Of a stretch of DNA of 5,752 bases, positions 1 to 5,752 are shown piece after piece. The stretch spans positions 1 to 5,752 of the forward strand of contig JABGQJ010000515.1 of the NCBI GenBank assembly GCA_018648945.1, written 5' to 3'. Source of the DNA: Victivallales bacterium. GTDB taxonomy: Bacteria > Verrucomicrobiota > Lentisphaeria > Oligosphaerales > Lenti-02. The notes beneath the pieces were generated by a model. That model was given only the letters and a program-made list of their open reading frames with translations, did no database searches and was not told the DNA's origin. Each line of letters opens with the position of its first letter. The first letter of the stretch is position 1. Made by a program: the position numbers and the translations under genes.

Positions 1-29
1 CGTTGGGTTCCTGTGGATCGTAGGGTTCC
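1..29. repeat. Short direct repeat in the leader
   Basis: An 11-bp unit, CGTTGGGTTCC at 1-11, recurs as CGTAGGGTTCC at 19-29 with one mismatch, 18 bp apart start to start. It lies about 130 bp upstream of the first SPFH gene. Two sites on nearly the same side of the helix could be a regulator-binding site, but a repeat this short may be chance. The left side of the window cuts the context. Confidence 0.25.
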
Positions 30-68
30 ATACATGTCGGTCATTTGTAACGACCTGTCAAGGCATCA

Positions 69-113
69 CCGGTTGTGAGGGGCATCCCCGCACGGTAAGT
101 TAGTAGCAACCGG
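69..113 (+). promoter_or_regulatory. Nested inverted repeat in the SPFH operon leader; weak promoter candidate
   Basis: CCGGTTG (69-75) is exactly complementary to CAACCGG (107-113), giving a 7-bp outer stem. Inside it GGGG (79-82) and CCCC (86-89) form a small hairpin with a CAT loop. The same stretch holds a weak sigma70-like pair: TTGTGA (73-78) and TAAGTT (96-101), 17 bp apart, matching 4 of 6 and 3 of 6 consensus bases. The structure could be an operator overlapping a promoter, a structured leader RNA, or the end of an upstream transcript. No run of T follows, so a classical intrinsic terminator is unlikely. After it comes a pyrimidine tract (116-139) including eight consecutive C (122-129). 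Confidence 0.3.
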
Positions 114-144
114 ATCACTCTCCCCCCCCTCCCCTTATCCACCA

Positions 145-163
145 AGAGGATGTCATGCCATGA
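145..163 (+). promoter_or_regulatory. Ribosome-binding site and start region of the first SPFH gene
   Basis: The Shine-Dalgarno-like AGAGGA (145-150) precedes the ATG at 160 and decides this start. Two other ATGs lie between them, at 150 and 155, in other frames. The one at 155 reads ATG-CCA-TGA and its stop overlaps the true start as ATGA (160-163). The ribosome could thus meet a two-residue open frame before the gene. A similar arrangement occurs at the cstA start on the other strand. Confidence 0.6.
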
Positions 164-1278
164 ACATACATCTTGATGAAGACTCACGACTACCCCAACT
201 GACCAGTGGTCTCGCTTGGGTCGCGGCAGCAGTCATCGTACTGATCGTGACTACACTATCCGTGCTCCGCGTCGGCCGGATCAGCGGCGATGAAGTAGGC
301 CTGCTGCTCAACAAATGGACTGGAGAAGCCAAGATCGTGCCCCGGGCAGGCCAGAAGTTCTACATCTCCCTCACTCATCGTCTGTACGTGTTGGACAAGA
401 CCTTGCAGACCCTGGAGATGACCGTCACGCCCGGACGGGGCGAACGCCCGGGCAAGGACGATGTCAAGATCAAGACGGTCGATGGCAGCGATGTCCACGT
501 GGACGTGATTGTCCAATACCGGATCATGGCAGACAAAGCGGACCTGGTCCTGGCCACCTCTGGCCCCGGCGAGTTGTACAAGCAGAAATGGGCTCGCGAT
601 TTCGTCCGGACGCAAGTTCGCAACCACCTTGGCGTGCTCACCACCGAGCACTTCTACGATGCCACCAGGCGCAGCGAGCAGATCGCAGCAGCGACCGTCG
701 ACGCCAGCGCGATCCTAGAGCCATACGGCATCAAAGTCGACAGCATCGTCCTGCCCACCCGGCCTCGCTTCTACACCGAATACGAGGCGATGATCAAGAA
801 GAAGAAGCTGGCGGACCAGCAGGCGCAGCAGGAAGAGTCCAAGGCGTTGGCCGCGACCCAGAAGAAGAATACTGAAGATGTCACCGCCACCAACAAGAAG
901 AACGTGGCCATCGAGCAGTACAAGGGTGACGTGGAACGCATGATCATCCAGGCCGAAGCGGACGCCGCGAAGGTGGAACTTGAGGCCGACGCCTACTTTG
1001 AGCGCATCTCCATCGGTGCCGAGGCTGCGCTGTACCAGAAGAAGCAGGAGGCAGAAGGAATCCTGGCGACCAAGAAAGCCGAAGCGGACGGCATCAAAGC
1101 TCTGGGTATGGCGCTGTCCGGCGAAGGCGGACGGAACATCGTCAAACTGGAATACGCCAAGCGCCTACAGGGCGTGACCATCACCGGACAGCCCTACGTA
1201 ACCGAAAGCACCACCTCGCGCTTCGCCCACACCGCCGCCGCGACCACGCCAGCCGCCACCGGAGGGAAGGCCAAATGA
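160..1278 (+). CDS. SPFH/band 7 membrane protein (first of a tandem pair)
   Basis: Membrane-anchored protein of 372 residues in the SPFH superfamily (stomatin, prohibitin, flotillin, HflK/HflC). Family members oligomerise into ring- or cage-like scaffolds that organise membrane domains or control membrane proteases. A hydrophilic acidic N-terminus (1-16) leads to one hydrophobic helix (about 17-36). The SPFH domain spans about 40-205, with TLQTLEMTVTP (81-91), DGSDVHVDVIVQYRI (108-122) and TTEHFYDATRR (161-171). After the typical junction IKKKKLADQQA (212-222) comes a charged, alanine-rich coiled coil (about 215-315) with QAEADAA- and EAEGI-type segments. The tail (350-372) is Thr/Ala-rich and low in complexity. 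The ATG at 160 has an AGAGGA upstream. The stop overlaps the next gene's start as ATGA, so the two are co-translated and probably co-assemble. The superfamily is clear. The subfamily is not: the tandem layout resembles HflK/HflC, but I see no signature that makes it HflK. Confidence 0.9.
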   Translation: MNIHLDEDSRLPQLTSGLAWVAAAVIVLIVTTLSVLRVGRISGDEVGLLLNKWTGEAKIVPRAGQKFYISLTHRLYVLDKTLQTLEMTVTPGRGERPGKDDVKIKTVDGSDVHVDVIVQYRIMADKADLVLATSGPGELYKQKWARDFVRTQVRNHLGVLTTEHFYDATRRSEQIAAATVDASAILEPYGIKVDSIVLPTRPRFYTEYEAMIKKKKLADQQAQQEESKALAATQKKNTEDVTATNKKNVAIEQYKGDVERMIIQAEADAAKVELEADAYFERISIGAEAALYQKKQEAEGILATKKAEADGIKALGMALSGEGGRNIVKLEYAKRLQGVTITGQPYVTESTTSRFAHTAAATTPAATGGKAK

Positions 1279-2369
1279 AGACACTCAAGATAGCATCTGC
1301 CATCGTCGTCATCACCATTGCGGGGCTCTGGCTCCTGCTCATGTTCCTCACCGTCGATATCAGAGCGGGACAAGTGGGGGTACGAACCCAGGAGCTTGGC
1401 ATCCTTGGCAGGAAGGGCGTGGTCGCCAAGGACTCTGGTCCCGGCTGGCATCGGAACTTCGGGTTCATCGACTCGTGGGAGCTCTACGATAGCACCGTGC
1501 AGACCCTGGAGATGACCCGGGATCCCGAGCAGGGCAGCCGGCGGGGAAAGGACGATGTGGAAGTCACCTCCGGCGACGGCTACCGCGTATCGGTCGATGT
1601 GACCATCAAGTACCGCATCACCCCCGGCGAGGCTCACCTGCTCCGTCAGGAAGTGGGTCCCGGCATGAAATACGAGGAAATCGTGCGCAACCAGGCCCGC
1701 CTAGCCTGCCTGGCCAAGCTGGGGCAGATGACCACCGAGCAGTTCTACGACCCTGCTGAACGCCGGACGCGAACGCAGGAAATCCAGGATCTGCTGGCCA
1801 AGAACCTAGTGGAGAAGCACCTCGAGGTCGTGGCAGTCCTGCTGCGGGACGTGGAGTTTGATCCGGACTACGAGGAGAAGATCCGCAACAAGAAACTGGC
1901 CGACCAGGAGGCGGAGTACAACAAATCCATGGCCGAGGCCGAGAAGATGGCAGGCAAGACCCAGGTCATCGAGGCCGAAACGGCCCGATTGGTCAAGAGA
2001 ATCGACGAGGACCAGAAGGCCGAGATCGTTCGCCTGCTGGCGGACGCGGACCTCGAGATCGCCAAGATCAAGGCCAAAGCCGAAAACTACGCGGCCAAGA
2101 AGAAGGCCGATGCCGATCTCGAGCAGGCCCAGAAGGAGGCCGAAGGTGACCGCCAAGTGAAGCTGAACGAAGCCGAAGGCGAGAAGCTCCGCAACGAGGC
2201 CCTGTCCAGCAGCGGTGGTAGCATCATCGCCGCCCTGGAGGCCGCGCGCAATATCAAGATCAGCCAGATTGCCGTCTCCACCAATGAGACGGATCTGATC
2301 GATCTCGACTTCATGGCCAGCAAGCTCGGCGTGCCGGAAACGGACGCCAAGCAGAAGCCAGCGAAGTAG
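1275..2369 (+). CDS. SPFH/band 7 membrane protein (second of a tandem pair)
   Basis: Second SPFH protein, 364 residues, paralogous to its neighbour. The N-terminus MKTLKIAS is basic, followed by a hydrophobic helix (about 7-27). The SPFH domain covers about 28-200 and repeats the neighbour's motifs: VQTLEMTRDP (75-84), RRGKDDVEV (89-97), DGYRVSVDVTIKYRI (101-115) and MTTEQFYDPAERR (152-164). IRNKKLADQEA (203-213) matches the junction motif of the first protein. A long Glu/Lys/Ala coiled coil (about 205-310) follows, then a short C-terminal region (311-364) with a Ser/Gly patch, SSSGG (311-315), that often marks the end of the coil in stomatin-like proteins. A strong Shine-Dalgarno sequence, GGAGG (1261-1265), lies inside the end of the upstream gene, nine bases from the ATG. 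The 4-bp overlap implies translational coupling and similar dosage. Shared motifs plus coupling suggest a hetero-oligomer. No protease, NfeD or ATPase gene follows, because the next gene converges. Function beyond membrane scaffolding cannot be read from the sequence. Confidence 0.9.
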   Translation: MKTLKIASAIVVITIAGLWLLLMFLTVDIRAGQVGVRTQELGILGRKGVVAKDSGPGWHRNFGFIDSWELYDSTVQTLEMTRDPEQGSRRGKDDVEVTSGDGYRVSVDVTIKYRITPGEAHLLRQEVGPGMKYEEIVRNQARLACLAKLGQMTTEQFYDPAERRTRTQEIQDLLAKNLVEKHLEVVAVLLRDVEFDPDYEEKIRNKKLADQEAEYNKSMAEAEKMAGKTQVIEAETARLVKRIDEDQKAEIVRLLADADLEIAKIKAKAENYAAKKKADADLEQAQKEAEGDRQVKLNEAEGEKLRNEALSSSGGSIIAALEAARNIKISQIAVSTNETDLIDLDFMASKLGVPETDAKQKPAK

Positions 2370-2411
2370 ACCGCGCGTCTCCTGCCAAGCACCCAGGGCG
2401 AACAGTCGGCC

Positions 2412-2444
2412 TCTTCCTCCCATGCCACCGCAAGAGGGAGAAGA
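2412..2444. other. Imperfect hairpin in the convergent intergenic region
   Basis: TCTT (2412-2415) and CTCCC (2417-2421) pair with GGGAG (2436-2440) and AAGA (2441-2444), with one unpaired C at 2416 and a 14-base loop. It lies between the stop of the second SPFH gene and the stop of the PRPP synthetase-like gene. No T-run flanks it on the + strand. It may assist termination or protect the mRNA 3' end; it could also be chance in a purine/pyrimidine-biased stretch. Confidence 0.25.
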
Positions 2445-2445
2445 T

Positions 2446-2486
2446 GCCGGCTGGAAGCTGGCGCGACCGGCCAGAGAAATGCCGGC
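2446..2486. terminator. Candidate bidirectional hairpin terminator between convergent operons
   Basis: GCCGGC (2446-2451) pairs with GCCGGC (2481-2486). After a symmetrical 6/6 internal loop, CTGGC (2458-2462) pairs with GCCAG (2470-2474) around a 7-base loop. The structure sits in the 125-bp gap where two operons meet tail to tail, ending 8 bp from the last codon of the minus-strand gene, which is where a shared terminator is expected. Flanking T content is modest: CTTCCCTTT on the + strand, and CTTCTCCCTCTT on the minus strand. It is therefore not a textbook intrinsic terminator. GCCGGC is itself palindromic, which lowers the weight of the outer stem. Confidence 0.35.
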
Positions 2487-2494
2487 GCTTCCCT

Positions 2495-3697
2495 TTACAT
2501 GCCGCCTTCGTTGTGGATATCGCGCCAGCGGGGGTTCTTGGTGGAGATGTCCACCGAGTAGGGGGGCTGGTTGCGCAAACCCTTGCCACCCAAGTACTCG
2601 TTGTAGAGAGAGTTGGCGATCCACTTCTCGATTTTGAGCACCAGCATCTTGCGGCGCAGGCGGCCCTGCATGTCGCGATTGAGGACCGTGGGGAGGGTGT
2701 TGGTGGTGATGATCTCGTCGATCGCGCGGTCGTTCAGGTTCTCCTTCACTTCGTCGGAGGAGTAGAAGTGGGTCACGACGAAAATCACGCGGTTGGCACC
2801 GGCCGCCTTGATCTGGCGGCAGCACTCGACGATGGTCGAGCCGGTACGGACCATATCGTCGAAGACGACCACGTCCCGCTGCTTGACGTCGTTCAGAACC
2901 GTGGGCGATTCCGGACTGGGCTCGATAGCCACCTGCCGTTCACCGGAGCGTTCCTTGTTCATGAGCAAAAGGGTGGGCTCACTGCCGATCAACAGCCTGC
3001 CGGTGCGGGCTTGCAGTTCGCTAAAAACCTCCTTGACGAACGGGGCCGCGCCATTGTCCGGAGCGCACACAGTCAGTCCCTTGCTGTCGGCGCGTGGCTG
3101 CAGGATCTCGTGTTTGGTCAAGTAGTCGGCATACAGGCTGGCCGGAGAGAAATTGAAGAAGCGTCCCCGGAACTCCCGGCTGAAGAGCCGTCGGACGGTG
3201 ATGGAGTGGTTATGGATGGTAATCACCTCGTCCACGCCGCTGGCGGCCAGGAGTTCGGCATACAGGCGGGAGGAGAAGGGCTGGCCGTCGAATTTCTTGT
3301 AGTCCTTCGCGCTGCGCTCGGAGGCGACCTCGCCATGGCCGGGACGCGGCCCGCGGTCCTGGGCGCTGTAGAACAGGTCCGGCTCCACGAGCACGACCCG
3401 CGCCGCGCCGTTGTCCTTGGCGGCCCGAGCCATGAGGAACGTGCGCATGGCTCGGGAGTTGCGCGTGTGCTCGCCGCAACAGGTGGAGATCATGATGATT
3501 GTCTGGCCCGCAAGCGAATCCCCGATGTGGTCCATCCGCCGCTCGTCGCTGATGAAGCGGGGGCAGAACTCCGAATTGGCGAACTGCTTGTAGGCCACTA
3601 GGTCGGAGATGTCCACCGCCTGGCCGAGGTAGTGCGCGACATCGATGGCAAACGGGTCGTCCGAAACGCACCCGACAACAAAGACTTTGGGCGTCAT
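2495..3697 (-). CDS. prs: Divergent ribose-phosphate pyrophosphokinase (PRPP synthetase) family protein
   Basis: Member of the PRPP synthetase family, whose classical enzymes make phosphoribosyl pyrophosphate from ribose 5-phosphate and ATP for nucleotide, histidine, tryptophan and NAD synthesis. At 400 residues it is longer than the usual ~315. Family landmarks in order: STCCGEHTRNSRAMRTFLMA (71-90, cf. STCAPTNDNLMEL), YSAQDR (110-115, cf. YARQDR), QPFSSRLYAELL (139-150), VITIHNHS (158-165, cf. VLTVDLHA), APDNG (212-216), NKERSGER (247-254, the catalytic-loop position) and FDDMVRTGST (279-288, the PRPP loop). The family's lysine (K248), arginine (R250), metal histidine (H163) and aspartate (D214) align. 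Substitutions occur at other ligand positions. There is a ~20-residue insert at 116-138 and a ~30-residue C-terminal extension. The start at 3697 is preferred: AGAGAG precedes it and the preceding cstA stop is 10 bp away. An ATG at 3745 would add 16 residues overlapping cstA. It is cotranscribed with cstA. True catalytic activity is uncertain. Confidence 0.82.
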   Translation of the reverse strand: MTPKVFVVGCVSDDPFAIDVAHYLGQAVDISDLVAYKQFANSEFCPRFISDERRMDHIGDSLAGQTIIMISTCCGEHTRNSRAMRTFLMARAAKDNGAARVVLVEPDLFYSAQDRGPRPGHGEVASERSAKDYKKFDGQPFSSRLYAELLAASGVDEVITIHNHSITVRRLFSREFRGRFFNFSPASLYADYLTKHEILQPRADSKGLTVCAPDNGAAPFVKEVFSELQARTGRLLIGSEPTLLLMNKERSGERQVAIEPSPESPTVLNDVKQRDVVVFDDMVRTGSTIVECCRQIKAAGANRVIFVVTHFYSSDEVKENLNDRAIDEIITTNTLPTVLNRDMQGRLRRKMLVLKIEKWIANSLYNEYLGGKGLRNQPPYSVDISTKNPRWRDIHNEGGM

Positions 3698-3707
3698 GTG
3701 AACTCTC

Positions 3708-5705
3708 TTAGCTTGCTCGGGCTGTCGATACGGACCTCGCCGCAAGCACGACGAGAACGAGGGCCATGACGAGCAGGAAGGCGGCGGTCAGGGCCAGGGG
3801 CAGCTTCTCGCCCCAGTTCGCGATGATCAGCAGGACCAGAGCCCAGATGGTGATGACCATCATGAAAACCATGGGGACCAGGGCCAGCCAGAACTTCTTC
3901 TTCCTGCGCAGCAAGTAGAGGGTCACGGCCAGAAGCGTCAGGGCCGCCAGCAGCTGGTTGGAGGCACCGAAGACCTTCCAGATCGCCATGCCCCCGCCAC
4001 TGAGGGCCAAGGCCACAGCCACGCCAACGGAAACGACGGTCGCCACCACGGGATGGGCCAGCAGGGCCCGCTTGCCAGCGGTCTCGGCCCCATCGGGAGC
4101 GGCCTTGGGCAGAAAGAGCTCCTGCCAGGTGAAACGAGCCAGGCGCGTGGCGGTGTCGAGAGTGGTCAGCATGAAGGCCGCGATGGCCATTGCCACGAAC
4201 GTCTTGCCGATGCCGAAGGGCAGCCCCAAGCCATCCTTCGCGAACGTGGCCAGTCCCGAGGAGAAGGCACTGACCGCACCGCCGCTGAGCACACTCTTGT
4301 AGGCCTGGGGACCCAGGTACGCAACACTGACCAAAGCCATGACCGCCAGGAGCCCCTCAACCAGCATGCCGCCATAGCCCACCGACAGGACATGACGCTC
4401 GTCCGACACCTGCTTGGCCGTGGTGCCGGAGGAGACCAGAGAATGGAAACCGCTGCACGCCCCGCAAGCGATGGTCACAAAGAGAATTGGGAACAGGCTC
4501 TCCATCTTGCCCTTCGGGGTGGCGGCAACCCAGCCCACGAAGCCGGGGAACTTGAGGGCCGGAGCAACCAGGATGATGCCCAGGAAACCGACGATCATCA
4601 TCGCATACAGTAGGTAACTGTTCAGGTAGTCGCGCGGTTGCAGAAGCATCCAGACGGGGATCACGCTGGCCACGAACACGTAGACCATCAGGACCCAGAT
4701 CCAGATGGTCCGGGCCTGGTTGTCGGCGTGGAACTTGATCACGCCGGCCACGAGTATCCCGACGTACCCGTCGATCACGGCAGGACCGCCGGCCCCAGAG
4801 GCATAGACGGTTGTTGTCACGGGGCCCCGGACGGCGGCCGCCAGCTCTGCTGGTGCCATCTCTTCGGCGCTTCTGCCCAGCCTGCCAACGCCATCCCGGG
4901 CGGCTTCCTGAGCACCCAGGTAGTTCTTCGCGGCAGGAGAATCCGCCTTCTCGAGCCGCTCAGCCACAGCTTCCACTCCGTTCAGCTTCGCCACCATACC
5001 GTCGAAGCCCGCCACCATGGCCTTCTCGCCCAAGGCAACGGTCGAGGCACGCGAGGACGCCTGAAAACGCGCCGACAGATCAATGGGCAGGAGCGTCCCC
5101 ACCCAGACGAAGACAAAAAGCAGGGGCACGAACACCAGGCTACCGTGCAGGATGGACACATTCTTGCGATACACCAACCAGCCAAAGACCGGGGCCATCG
5201 CGATGAAGAGGAGCGATGCGGTCGCCACGCTCGGGGTGGCCACGAAGGTCTTCGCCACCAGCAGACCGAAGATGGCCACCACCAGGACCAGGGCGGCCCA
5301 GGCGAAGATCAGGAAGACCTGGCGGCCAGCGTAGCCAATCAGGTTCTCAATGACATGGCCGATGGAACGGCCCTTGTCCCGGACGGAGAGGAACATGGCA
5401 GCGAAATCGTGGAAGGCACCGATGAACACGCAGCCAATGAGAATCCAGAGCAGAGCCGGCAACCACCCGAAGTAGAGAGCCGCCACGGGCCCAACAATGG
5501 GGCCAGCCCCGGCGATGGACGCAAAATGGTGCCCAAAGAGGACCGAGGGCTTGGCGGGAACGTAGTCCACGCCATCGTTGATCTCATGCGCTGGCGTGGT
5601 CCGATTGGGATCGATCCCGAAGTGCCTGGCGAGGAACTTCCCGTAGAGGAAATAGGCTGCCACGAAATACACTGTTCCGCCCACAACAAGTACCGCGCCG
5701 TTCAT
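3708..5705 (-). CDS. cstA: CstA-family carbon starvation protein (peptide/pyruvate transporter family)
   Basis: Inner-membrane transporter of the CstA family (665 residues; E. coli CstA has 701). Characterised E. coli relatives take up peptides or pyruvate (CstA, and BtsT/YjiY as a pyruvate-proton symporter), so the substrate here stays open. Diagnostic stretches: DGVDYVP (44-50), GHHFASIAGAGPIVGP (58-73), FHDFAAMFLSVRDKGRSIG (98-116), QPRDYL (356-361), IACGACSGFHSLVSSGTT (412-429), TLDTATRLARF (515-525) and FGASNQLLAAL (579-589). Roughly 15 hydrophobic segments span the protein. It lacks the N-terminal extra segment and the C-terminal tail of E. coli CstA. Residues about 213-309 form an Ala/Glu-rich hydrophilic insert between two membrane helices where E. 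coli CstA has a short loop. The ATG at 5705 is chosen over the GTG at 5714, because that GTG lies inside the Shine-Dalgarno AGAGGTG, eight bases upstream of the ATG. It is the first gene of an operon with the PRPP synthetase-like gene. Confidence 0.93.
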   Translation of the reverse strand: MNGAVLVVGGTVYFVAAYFLYGKFLARHFGIDPNRTTPAHEINDGVDYVPAKPSVLFGHHFASIAGAGPIVGPVAALYFGWLPALLWILIGCVFIGAFHDFAAMFLSVRDKGRSIGHVIENLIGYAGRQVFLIFAWAALVLVVAIFGLLVAKTFVATPSVATASLLFIAMAPVFGWLVYRKNVSILHGSLVFVPLLFVFVWVGTLLPIDLSARFQASSRASTVALGEKAMVAGFDGMVAKLNGVEAVAERLEKADSPAAKNYLGAQEAARDGVGRLGRSAEEMAPAELAAAVRGPVTTTVYASGAGGPAVIDGYVGILVAGVIKFHADNQARTIWIWVLMVYVFVASVIPVWMLLQPRDYLNSYLLYAMMIVGFLGIILVAPALKFPGFVGWVAATPKGKMESLFPILFVTIACGACSGFHSLVSSGTTAKQVSDERHVLSVGYGGMLVEGLLAVMALVSVAYLGPQAYKSVLSGGAVSAFSSGLATFAKDGLGLPFGIGKTFVAMAIAAFMLTTLDTATRLARFTWQELFLPKAAPDGAETAGKRALLAHPVVATVVSVGVAVALALSGGGMAIWKVFGASNQLLAALTLLAVTLYLLRRKKKFWLALVPMVFMMVITIWALVLLIIANWGEKLPLALTAAFLLVMALVLVVLAARSVSTARAS

Positions 5706-5718
5706 CGCATGCACCTCT
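5702..5718 (-). promoter_or_regulatory. Ribosome-binding site and start region of cstA
   Basis: On the minus strand AGAGGTG (5718-5712) is followed by ATGCGATGAAC, where the second ATG (5705) is the gene start. The upstream ATG (5710) opens a three-codon frame ATG-CGA-TGA whose stop overlaps the start codon. This mirrors the layout before the first SPFH gene. The remaining bases to the end of the window (5719-5752) are too few to judge a promoter. Confidence 0.6.
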
Positions 5719-5752
5719 GGTTGCTGATCGGCTCTGTGCTGACCCGGATCAT

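Noticed and set aside
160..2369. Naming the SPFH pair hflK and hflC
   Set aside because: Only the tandem layout and general domain order support it. No HflK- or HflC-specific sequence signature was recognised, and a neighbouring FtsH or HflX context is absent.
1806..2825. Minus-strand open frame of 339 codons opposite the second SPFH gene and the end of the PRPP synthetase-like gene
   Set aside because: It covers the coupled SPFH gene antisense and crosses the intergenic region. Its translation is biased, with Leu/Gly-rich shadow composition and no family features, while the other frames give clear conserved proteins.
2444..3601. Plus-strand open frame of 385 codons opposite the PRPP synthetase-like gene
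   Set aside because: It is a complementary-frame shadow expected in GC-rich DNA. The minus-strand protein has recognisable PRPP synthetase motifs throughout; this translation has none.
3698..3745. Extended N-terminus of the PRPP synthetase-like protein from an upstream ATG
   Set aside because: It would overlap the end of cstA by 38 bp and add 16 basic, non-family residues. The ATG at 3697 has its own SD-like AGAGAG and gives a family-like beginning (TPKVFVVGC).
4053..4613. Plus-strand open frame of 186 codons opposite cstA
   Set aside because: It lies wholly inside the well-conserved cstA gene, and its translation shows no domain and is dominated by Gly, Gln, Arg and Ala.
5706..5714. GTG at 5714 as the cstA start
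   Set aside because: This GTG is part of the AGAGGTG ribosome-binding site that is well spaced for the ATG at 5705.

Overview
The window carries four complete protein genes in two converging operons, with little non-coding DNA. It suggests a GC-rich bacterium whose codons favour G or C at third positions. Ribosome-binding sites of the AGAGG type precede both lead genes. No rRNA, tRNA, transposon or CRISPR is visible. Nothing fixes the phylum. A divergent long PRPP synthetase and a CstA with a large loop insert would fit a deltaproteobacterial-like or PVC-like lineage, but that is only a guess.

Left half, + strand: a 159-bp leader holds short repeats, a nested inverted repeat and a C-rich tract. 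It is followed by two translationally coupled genes (160-1278 and 1275-2369, sharing ATGA). Both encode single-pass membrane SPFH proteins of the stomatin/prohibitin/flotillin/HflK-HflC superfamily. Each has one N-terminal membrane helix, an SPFH domain and a long charged coiled-coil tail. They share many motifs and are clearly ancient paralogues, so a two-subunit membrane scaffold like HflK/HflC or eukaryotic prohibitins is the natural inference. Neither a protease nor an NfeD partner is seen in the window.

Middle: a 125-bp convergent intergenic stretch (2370-2494) contains two imperfect hairpins that may terminate transcription from both sides.

Right half, - strand: a CstA-family carbon-starvation transporter (start 5705) is followed after 10 bp by a 400-residue member of the ribose-phosphate pyrophosphokinase (PRPP synthetase) family (start 3697). 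The second gene's ribosome-binding site touches the cstA stop codon, so they are almost certainly one operon. The kinase-like protein keeps the key lysine, arginine, histidine and metal aspartate of the family. It differs at several ATP- and ribose-5-phosphate-contacting positions and has an insert and a C-terminal extension. CstA has an additional hydrophilic segment of about 95 residues, probably outside the membrane.

The least ordinary points are the cstA-PRPP synthetase-like operon, the altered active-site loops, the CstA insert, the stand-alone SPFH pair with apparently opposite membrane charge bias, and near-identical start regions of the two operons, each with a three-codon ATG-NNN-TGA overlapping the true start codon.
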